In this document: in pieces, positions 1 through 5,172 of the stretch
Position numbering within the stretch: the first letter of the stretch is position 1
Layout of the letters: each line of letters begins with the position of its first letter
NCBI GenBank assembly: GCA_020024675.1
Contig: JAHHTM010000091.1
Span: 1-5,854, forward strand
From: Muricomes sp.
GTDB lineage: Bacteria > Bacillota > Clostridia > Lachnospirales > Lachnospiraceae
DNA length: 5,854 nt
Direction: 5' to 3'
The notes under the pieces: generated by a model
Told to the model about the DNA's origin: nothing
What the model saw: only the letters and a program-made list of their open reading frames with translations
Database searches by the model: none
Translations under genes and position numbers: made by a program

Positions 1-3000
1 GTGAAAGGGTCTGCGTGGACGAAGCTTACGGTAAAAGCAAAATTCCAAGGGGAAGAAAATTATAAGGAGGCCTATTTCGAAAAATTCAAGTTTACATATG
101 AAGATAATGGACTTGTGCAAAATGGGGGAGGACCGGAATTTTCTTTCAATCAGCCGGGAACTTCAAAGATTACCGTAACATCGAAAGATGCTCCGGAAAA
201 GAAGGCAGTTGTTACTGTAACATCTAAGTATGTTCCAATTAAAAGTATTAAACCAGACATTTCAGATGTGAATAGACTGCATGCGCGTTCTTCAATGGGA
301 GATGGAAGAGCATTTGATGCCATTGAAACAAATGGAGTGATTATTTTACCAGAAAATGCAAGTAATAAACAAGGATTTCATGTAACAAGCAGCAATCCTT
401 CTATTGCAGAATTTTCTCCGGCACTTCCGATTGGATATCTGCCATTTGCACCTGGTGAAGTAACATTCACAGCAACAATCGATGATAAAAACCCAATTAC
501 AGGGGAAACAAAAACTGTTACAGGAAAAAGAAAAGTTGTATTTGAATATAAAAATCCGCTGACAAAAGTTGAAGCAGCTACTAAGAAAATTGAAATAAAA
601 GAATTTGAAAGTGCGCCATTAGATCTGAAATTCACAGGTGAGATTTCAAAAGATGGATGGAGTATAACAGAACCAGAGTTGATTTGGACATATGAAGGGG
701 ATGGAGCAGTAGAGATCGGAAGAGAAAATCTATGTGCACAGAACAGAGAAGATGAACATCCAAAAGATAAAGGATACTGGATGGCATCTACGGACTATAC
801 CGTAAAAGGTTTACAGGCAGGTACAGTCGTTGCAACAGGTACCCCTCTTGATCAGACAAACAAGATAGCACCGGTAAAAATTAAGATTACAGTAACACCA
901 GGAGAGGCACAAGAATTAGATATTTCCGGTATGGTGAAAAAAGGAAAAGATGCTTCTATCCAATACTTTTTAGACAAACATGCGTCAAGTGGATATAAAT
1001 TTGGAAACGAATGGCAGGTTTATGGGCTTCTTCGTGCAGGACAAAAGATTCCAGAAGAACAATTAGAAGCTTATTATGCTACGGTTGTAGAAAAAGTAAA
1101 AACGTGGGACGAGCATGTAAAACCGACAGATGCAGAAAGGGTTGCACTGGCACTTTCCGCTATGGGAAAAGACATTAAAGATATAGAAGGTGTCAATCTG
1201 GCAGAGCTGATCTATAATAGTCCGAATTTAAAAAATGGATCAAATGAATTATGCTGGGCACTGATTGCGTTGGATGCAAGAAAAACAGAAATACCGAAAA
1301 ATGCAACATGGACTAGAGACAAGATTATTGAAGAACTTCTTACATGGCAGAATAAAGATGGAGGGTATTCATTATTTAAAACATGGGGGTCAGATGTAGA
1401 TATTACAGCGATGGTACTACAGTCGTTAGCTGCGTACAATGATAAACCAGAAGTTCAAGAATCCATTCAAAAAGGATTACAATATTTAGCAAAATCGGTC
1501 GGCCCTAAATTTGACTGTGGCAACGCAGTGTCAAATGCACAGGTGCTACTTACTTTATCTGTCTTGGAAAAAGATGCAGTTACAGAAGAAGGGTTTTCTA
1601 CAAAGTACAGTAATTTGATTACTGAAATAATGAAATACTTTATAGATGGTCAGGGATTTAAATTTAAAAAAGATGAAAAGAAAGTGAACCTGATGGCTAC
1701 AACTCAGGTGTTACAAGCATTAGATGCATATGATCATTTTATAAATAGTAAGGAAAATTATTGGGATCTTTCTAAAGTAGATGCATCGACAAAGCCTGAT
1801 CCAGAACCACAACCACAACCGCAACCAGAACCACAACCACAGCCAGAACCATCACCAAAAGAAGGAACAGCCGTTGTGACGGTAGAACGATTTACGATTG
1901 GTCAAGGATATTTTGTGGAACCAGTTCGAGTACCATTTAAAGCAGGAGACACAGGGGAAACTTTACTGAAAAAGGTGGTCGGAGACAAAAACTTTATCGG
2001 ACAGCCAAATTACATTCAGGGTATTAAAAAAGCAGATGCAGGAGTAGATAAAACCGTAATTCCAGAATACATCACTAAAATGGGAAAAGATGCACCGACA
2101 ACGAAGAGTGCAAGAGAATATTATGAATCTGATGGAAAACATAATTTTGAAAAAGGAACACTGGGAGAACGTACTTATTCTCGGACAGCCGGATGGTTTT
2201 ATTCTGTAAATGGAAAAACACCAAATTTTGGAATCAGTGAATACCATCCACAGGATAATGATGTAATCCGTTTCCAATACACAGTATATGGATATGGAGC
2301 AGATCTTACAGGATATATTTATGGAAATGAAAAACCTTCCGCAATTATATCTGATAAAAATCCTTTGACAGCGGTACTTGCAACGGTAAACGCAAATAAA
2401 ACAAATTTACTTCAGAACATAAACATTAAAAAAGCATACGAAGATGCAATGAAGATTATGCCAGATATGACAGCTCCACAAAAAGAAGTAGATGCCTGCC
2501 TAAAAGCATTAGAAGAGGCGATGAAGAATACGGATATACCGGTTGTTCCGGAAAATCCGGATAATGGACCAGTTGATCCTGAACCACAAAGACCGTCAGG
2601 ACATCAGTATTTCAGACCGGTAGTACTTACAGATAAGACAAGTGGAATTATCATGACAGGAGAAAATCTGGATCGGGCAATGAATCTTAAAGTTACCCCA
2701 CTTAGAAAAACAGACAGAGCGGTAACTTTGATGCAAGAAGAAGTAACAAAAATGCAGTGGATTGTACGTCTTAATGACATTCAATTAATGAAAAATGGAG
2801 CAGAAGTTACAAATCACGGAAAAGTTACACTGTATCTCCCGTTAAGTAAGGTATATACAGGTGGTAATATGACTGTATTGCATTGTGTAAATGGAAAAGT
2901 AGAGCGTGTGAAAGGACAAGTAGTGGATGGATTTGTAAAAGTTGAAGTTTCAGATCTTCATGGATTTGGAATTGTGATCATGGCAAATCCAAGCGCAGCG

Positions 3001-3021
3001 GTTTATAAGAAAATCGCATAG
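1..3021 (+). CDS. Large surface protein, 5'-partial: Ig-like domains + transcobalamin-like alpha/alpha-toroid + DUF4430 domain
   Basis: The frame is open from base 1 to TAG at 3019-3021 (1006 codons visible). The GTG at base 1 is probably internal: no signal peptide follows and the sequence begins inside an Ig-like beta domain, so the true start lies upstream. Visible order: three Ig-like/BIG-type domains (about 1-78, 79-183, 186-300; the second has the SSNPSIAEF signature); an alpha/alpha-toroid (about 305-595) with repeat motifs such as WQNKDGGYSLF (449-459) and DVDITAMVLQSL (465-476); a Pro-Gln-Glu linker (598-621); a DUF4430/transcobalamin C-terminal-like domain (about 623-770) with GWFYSVNG (731-738) and HPQDNDVIRF (749-758); a FIVAR-like helical segment (about 785-845); a Pro-rich linker (847-871); and a beta-rich C-terminal domain (873-1006). 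The toroid-then-DUF4430 order is that of intrinsic factor/transcobalamin, so corrinoid binding outside the cell is the leading inference. No LPXTG motif or C-terminal membrane helix is present; attachment, if any, must be upstream or through the beta domains. Confidence 0.85.
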   Translation: MKGSAWTKLTVKAKFQGEENYKEAYFEKFKFTYEDNGLVQNGGGPEFSFNQPGTSKITVTSKDAPEKKAVVTVTSKYVPIKSIKPDISDVNRLHARSSMGDGRAFDAIETNGVIILPENASNKQGFHVTSSNPSIAEFSPALPIGYLPFAPGEVTFTATIDDKNPITGETKTVTGKRKVVFEYKNPLTKVEAATKKIEIKEFESAPLDLKFTGEISKDGWSITEPELIWTYEGDGAVEIGRENLCAQNREDEHPKDKGYWMASTDYTVKGLQAGTVVATGTPLDQTNKIAPVKIKITVTPGEAQELDISGMVKKGKDASIQYFLDKHASSGYKFGNEWQVYGLLRAGQKIPEEQLEAYYATVVEKVKTWDEHVKPTDAERVALALSAMGKDIKDIEGVNLAELIYNSPNLKNGSNELCWALIALDARKTEIPKNATWTRDKIIEELLTWQNKDGGYSLFKTWGSDVDITAMVLQSLAAYNDKPEVQESIQKGLQYLAKSVGPKFDCGNAVSNAQVLLTLSVLEKDAVTEEGFSTKYSNLITEIMKYFIDGQGFKFKKDEKKVNLMATTQVLQALDAYDHFINSKENYWDLSKVDASTKPDPEPQPQPQPEPQPQPEPSPKEGTAVVTVERFTIGQGYFVEPVRVPFKAGDTGETLLKKVVGDKNFIGQPNYIQGIKKADAGVDKTVIPEYITKMGKDAPTTKSAREYYESDGKHNFEKGTLGERTYSRTAGWFYSVNGKTPNFGISEYHPQDNDVIRFQYTVYGYGADLTGYIYGNEKPSAIISDKNPLTAVLATVNANKTNLLQNINIKKAYEDAMKIMPDMTAPQKEVDACLKALEEAMKNTDIPVVPENPDNGPVDPEPQRPSGHQYFRPVVLTDKTSGIIMTGENLDRAMNLKVTPLRKTDRAVTLMQEEVTKMQWIVRLNDIQLMKNGAEVTNHGKVTLYLPLSKVYTGGNMTVLHCVNGKVERVKGQVVDGFVKVEVSDLHGFGIVIMANPSAAVYKKIA
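1801..1848 (+). repeat. Hexanucleotide tandem repeat encoding a Pro-Gln/Glu hinge
   Basis: Eight consecutive 6-base units of the form CCACAA, CCAGAA, CCGCAA or CCACAG encode alternating Pro and Gln/Glu (residues 601-616 of the visible protein). The array lies exactly between the alpha/alpha-toroid and the DUF4430 domain, where intrinsic factor and transcobalamin have the linker joining their two ligand-binding halves. Changes in copy number would keep the reading frame and only alter hinge length. Confidence 0.85.
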
Positions 3022-3046
3022 TTTGATCACAGGGGATGTTTTATGC

Positions 3047-3052
3047 AAGGAG
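3047..3052 (+). promoter_or_regulatory. Ribosome binding site AAGGAG that sets the start of the second gene
   Basis: A perfect AAGGAG lies 8 bases before ATG at 3061. The same frame has an earlier ATG at 3043, but using it would put this Shine-Dalgarno inside the coding sequence and add six residues (MQGVKR) ahead of a textbook signal peptide. The 3043 ATG has only a weaker AGGGG before it (from 3031). The 3061 start is therefore preferred. Confidence 0.8.
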
Positions 3053-3060
3053 TAAAGAGA

Positions 3061-4464
3061 ATGAAGAAATTAATACACAGAGTGCTTTGCGTAAGTCTGG
3101 CAGTGGTGCTTTTCTTGTCAGTTCCGACTGTAGGATATGCAGCAGGAACTGATACGACTACTGCATTAAATAAAGCAGAAGATTATTTGACTTCTAATAT
3201 AGTAGATCCAGTAATAGGAAGTGTTGGAGGAGAATGGTCGGTCATAGCAATGGCACGGGAAGGAAGATTGACCGAGGCGGCAAGAGCAGAATATCTGAAA
3301 AACTTACAGTACGTTTTAGAGAAAAATAAAGGTGTTCTGCATCGTGCAAAATATACAGAATATTCAAGGGTTGTCCTGGCGCTTACAGCAATTGGAACAG
3401 ACCCTGCCAATTTTAAAGGATACAATCTATTAAAACCACTGGCTGATTTTAATAAAGTAACAAAACAGGGAATCAATGGTGCGGTATTTGCACTGATCGC
3501 TTTTGATTCCAGAGATTATAAAATTCCAAAAACAGCTTCAGGAAAGCAGACAACGAGAGACAATCTGGTTGATTTTATCTTGAAAGCAGAGTTGCCACAG
3601 GGTGGATGGGGACTTTTGGATCACCCGGATGACATGACCGCCATGGCCATTCAGGCATTAGTTCCGTATAAAGAAAGAGCTGATGTAAAAGCGGCAATCG
3701 AAAGAGCTTTAAACACATTAAGCAATATGCAAAAAGAAGATGGAGGATTTTCTACGCAAAGTGGATCTGAGTCAATCTCTCAGGCCGTGATTGCTTTGTC
3801 ATCCTATGATGTTTCTCTTTTGTCAGATAAGAAGTTTATGAAAAATGGAAAAAGTCTTTTAGATGCACTTTTGCAGTATCAAAATGCAAACGGTTCTTTC
3901 ATACATACAAAAGGAAATGGCGAAGACATCATGGCTACAGATCAGGCAACACTGGCACTGATCGCTTATAAAAGAGCATTGAATCATCAGAATTTATTGT
4001 TCGACATGTCAGATGTAACCTTAAGAAAAGATATCCCGGAACTGGAATATATCCCGGGAGTACAAGGAAATGCAAGTTCTGTTAAGATCCCGGATCTAAG
4101 TGGTCAGCTGTCTGTACAGGGAACAAAGACAGAGATCACTTCTGATGGAGAAGGAATAGAATCAGCCGGAAAAACAGAAGATAAAAAGGACAAAAAAACC
4201 AAAAAGACAAAAAAGACGAAAAAAGTTGTTCGAAAAAAACGTGTTAAAAAGAAAAAGCCTGTAAAAGGTACACAGAAAATCAAAAAGAACAAAAAACAAA
4301 ATGAGACTACACAAAATACTTCTCAGCAAGTAAAAGAACACAAATCTATGGTTCCGGTGATTGTAGGAAGTCTGATCGCATTATTTGTGGTCATCTGTAT
4401 TATTACGAAAATAGTTCTTGAAAAAAAGAGAAGTAAATTACGAAGGAGAAGAGATGGCAAATAG
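3061..4464 (+). CDS. Secreted, membrane-anchored alpha/alpha-toroid protein (transcobalamin N-terminal/prenyltransferase-like) with Lys-rich spacer
   Basis: This protein has 467 residues from ATG 3061. A signal peptide covers residues 1-28 (MKK start, hydrophobic core, cleavage near GYAA). An alpha/alpha-toroid spans about 33-325, with repeat motifs QGGWGLLDHPDDMTAMAIQAL (split here as 180-189 and 190-200), EDGGFS (226-231) and MATDQATLALIAY (291-303). A Lys-rich tract covers 371-412 (23 Lys and 2 Arg in 42 residues), a polar stretch runs to 428, one membrane helix spans about 431-453, and a basic tail (KKRSKLRRRR) should be cytoplasmic. It aligns by eye with the toroid of the upstream protein (GNEWQV/GGEWSV; RVALALSAMG/RVVLALTAIG; DITAMVLQSL/DMTAMAIQAL), so the two are paralogous. 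There is no DUF4430 domain; the next gene supplies one. The likely role is the alpha half of a two-part extracellular vitamin binder tethered to the membrane. The prenyltransferase resemblance is structural; a secreted protein of this kind is unlikely to be a cyclase or transferase. Confidence 0.88.
   Translation: MKKLIHRVLCVSLAVVLFLSVPTVGYAAGTDTTTALNKAEDYLTSNIVDPVIGSVGGEWSVIAMAREGRLTEAARAEYLKNLQYVLEKNKGVLHRAKYTEYSRVVLALTAIGTDPANFKGYNLLKPLADFNKVTKQGINGAVFALIAFDSRDYKIPKTASGKQTTRDNLVDFILKAELPQGGWGLLDHPDDMTAMAIQALVPYKERADVKAAIERALNTLSNMQKEDGGFSTQSGSESISQAVIALSSYDVSLLSDKKFMKNGKSLLDALLQYQNANGSFIHTKGNGEDIMATDQATLALIAYKRALNHQNLLFDMSDVTLRKDIPELEYIPGVQGNASSVKIPDLSGQLSVQGTKTEITSDGEGIESAGKTEDKKDKKTKKTKKTKKVVRKKRVKKKKPVKGTQKIKKNKKQNETTQNTSQQVKEHKSMVPVIVGSLIALFVVICIITKIVLEKKRSKLRRRRDGK
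4192..4227 (+). repeat. Nine-base repeat encoding Lys-Lys-Thr units
   Basis: Three successive KKT units (residues 378-386) and a fourth degenerate unit (KKV, 387-389) are encoded by 9-base near-repeats of AAAAAGACN. They form the core of the lysine-rich spacer between the toroid and the membrane helix. The pattern suggests that the spacer grew by in-frame duplication. Confidence 0.65.
4443..4448 (+). promoter_or_regulatory. Ribosome binding site AAGGAG for the lipoprotein gene, inside the end of the preceding gene
   Basis: AAGGAG lies 5 bases before ATG 4454 and overlaps the last codons of the toroid gene. It supports ATG 4454 over the earlier in-frame ATG at 4418, which would add 12 charged residues ahead of the lipoprotein signal peptide. 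The start codon sits 11 bases inside the upstream gene, an arrangement typical of translational coupling. Confidence 0.8.
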
Positions 4465-5170
4465 ATGCAAAAGAGCCGCAAAAACCATTGCAGTGTTTCT
4501 TCTATTAGCGATGACTTTGTCCGGTTGTAAAGAAAATGCAAAAGTAACAGAAAAACCAGCAGTTCAGACGGAAAACAAAACGTCCAAAAAGCAAGAAAAA
4601 AAAGCGCAAGAGAAAAAAACGCAGAAACCGTCAGAAGCTCTGGAAGACGCAGAAGAATATGAAGAGGTAGTAGAAGAAGTCGTAGAAAAAGAAGGACAAC
4701 AGACATCAGCTTCTAAAGATGAAAAGTCTTCTGCAAGTGCAACTAGCCAGCCGGAAGAATATGAAGAAGAAACTTCCGAGGAGCTTACCTGCTATCTTAG
4801 TATTTACTGTGATACGATTCTAGATAACATGGATAAACTGGAGCCTGGAAAAGAGGTACTTGTTCCAACAGATGGAACGATTTTTGCAGAAAGAGAAGTG
4901 TCATTTCAAAAAGGGGAAACCGTATTTGATGTACTTCTTCGAGAAACAAGAAATAATGGGATTCATATGGAATATAGTTTCACACCTGGATTCAACAGCA
5001 ACTATGTAGAGGGGATAGCAAATCTCTATGAAATGGATTGCGGTCCGAATTCAGGCTGGATGTTTAATGTAAACGGCTGGTATCCAAATTATGGGTGCAG
5101 TCTTTACAAGCTGGAAGACCAAGATGTGATTGAATGGAACTATACCTGTGACCTGGGAAGAGATTTATAG
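4454..5170 (+). CDS. DUF4430 lipoprotein (transcobalamin C-terminal-like domain) with charged stalk
   Basis: This protein has 238 residues from ATG 4454. A basic n-region (MANRCKRAAK) and a hydrophobic core lead to the lipobox LSGC with Cys25 as the lipidation site, so it should be anchored on the outer face of the membrane. A stalk follows: Lys-rich at 42-58, then Glu-rich at 61-110 (20 acidic and 3 basic residues). The DUF4430 domain occupies about 112-235, with ISF-like strands, FQKGETVFDVLL (151-162), YVEGIANLYE (184-193), GWMFNVNGWYPNYG (201-214) and LEDQDVIEWNYTC (220-232). DUF4430 is the transcobalamin C-terminal-like beta-grasp family. Five cysteines (113, 119, 196, 215, 232) lie in the mature domain. 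The start overlaps the preceding toroid gene by 11 bases and the stop is 2 bases from the EcfT start, so the three products are probably made together. The likely role is the beta half of a vitamin binder that pairs with the upstream toroid protein; the ligand is inferred, not shown. Confidence 0.9.
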   Translation: MANRCKRAAKTIAVFLLLAMTLSGCKENAKVTEKPAVQTENKTSKKQEKKAQEKKTQKPSEALEDAEEYEEVVEEVVEKEGQQTSASKDEKSSASATSQPEEYEEETSEELTCYLSIYCDTILDNMDKLEPGKEVLVPTDGTIFAEREVSFQKGETVFDVLLRETRNNGIHMEYSFTPGFNSNYVEGIANLYEMDCGPNSGWMFNVNGWYPNYGCSLYKLEDQDVIEWNYTCDLGRDL

Positions 5171-5172
5171 TT

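Noticed and set aside
1..3. GTG at the first base as the true start of the large protein
   Set aside because: No signal peptide or upstream ribosome site can be seen and translation begins inside an Ig-like domain; the reading frame is cut by the window edge.
1963..2277. Minus-strand open frame of 104 codons
   Set aside because: It lies opposite the conserved DUF4430 coding sequence and its translation shows no recognisable domain; a shadow frame.
3043..3060. Earlier ATG for the toroid protein
   Set aside because: The strong AAGGAG at 3047-3052 lies inside this extension and fits ATG 3061, which begins a normal signal peptide.
3022..3060. Terminator or separate promoter between the first and second genes
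   Set aside because: Only about 40 bases, with no GC-rich stem followed by a T-run and no convincing -35/-10 pair; read-through as one operon is simpler.
3061..4035. Terpene cyclase or protein prenyltransferase enzyme
   Set aside because: The toroid repeats resemble that fold, but the protein is secreted, no terpene cyclase DXDD-type acid motif was noticed, and the neighbouring DUF4430 and EcfT genes point to ligand binding and uptake.
4418..4453. Earlier ATG for the lipoprotein
   Set aside because: It would add a charged 12-residue stretch before the lipoprotein signal; the AAGGAG at 4443-4448 fits ATG 4454.
4323..4706. Minus-strand open frame of 127 codons
   Set aside because: It is antisense to the membrane helix and Lys/Glu-rich stalk codons; its Leu/Phe-rich translation is the mirror of that low-complexity sequence, with no coding support.
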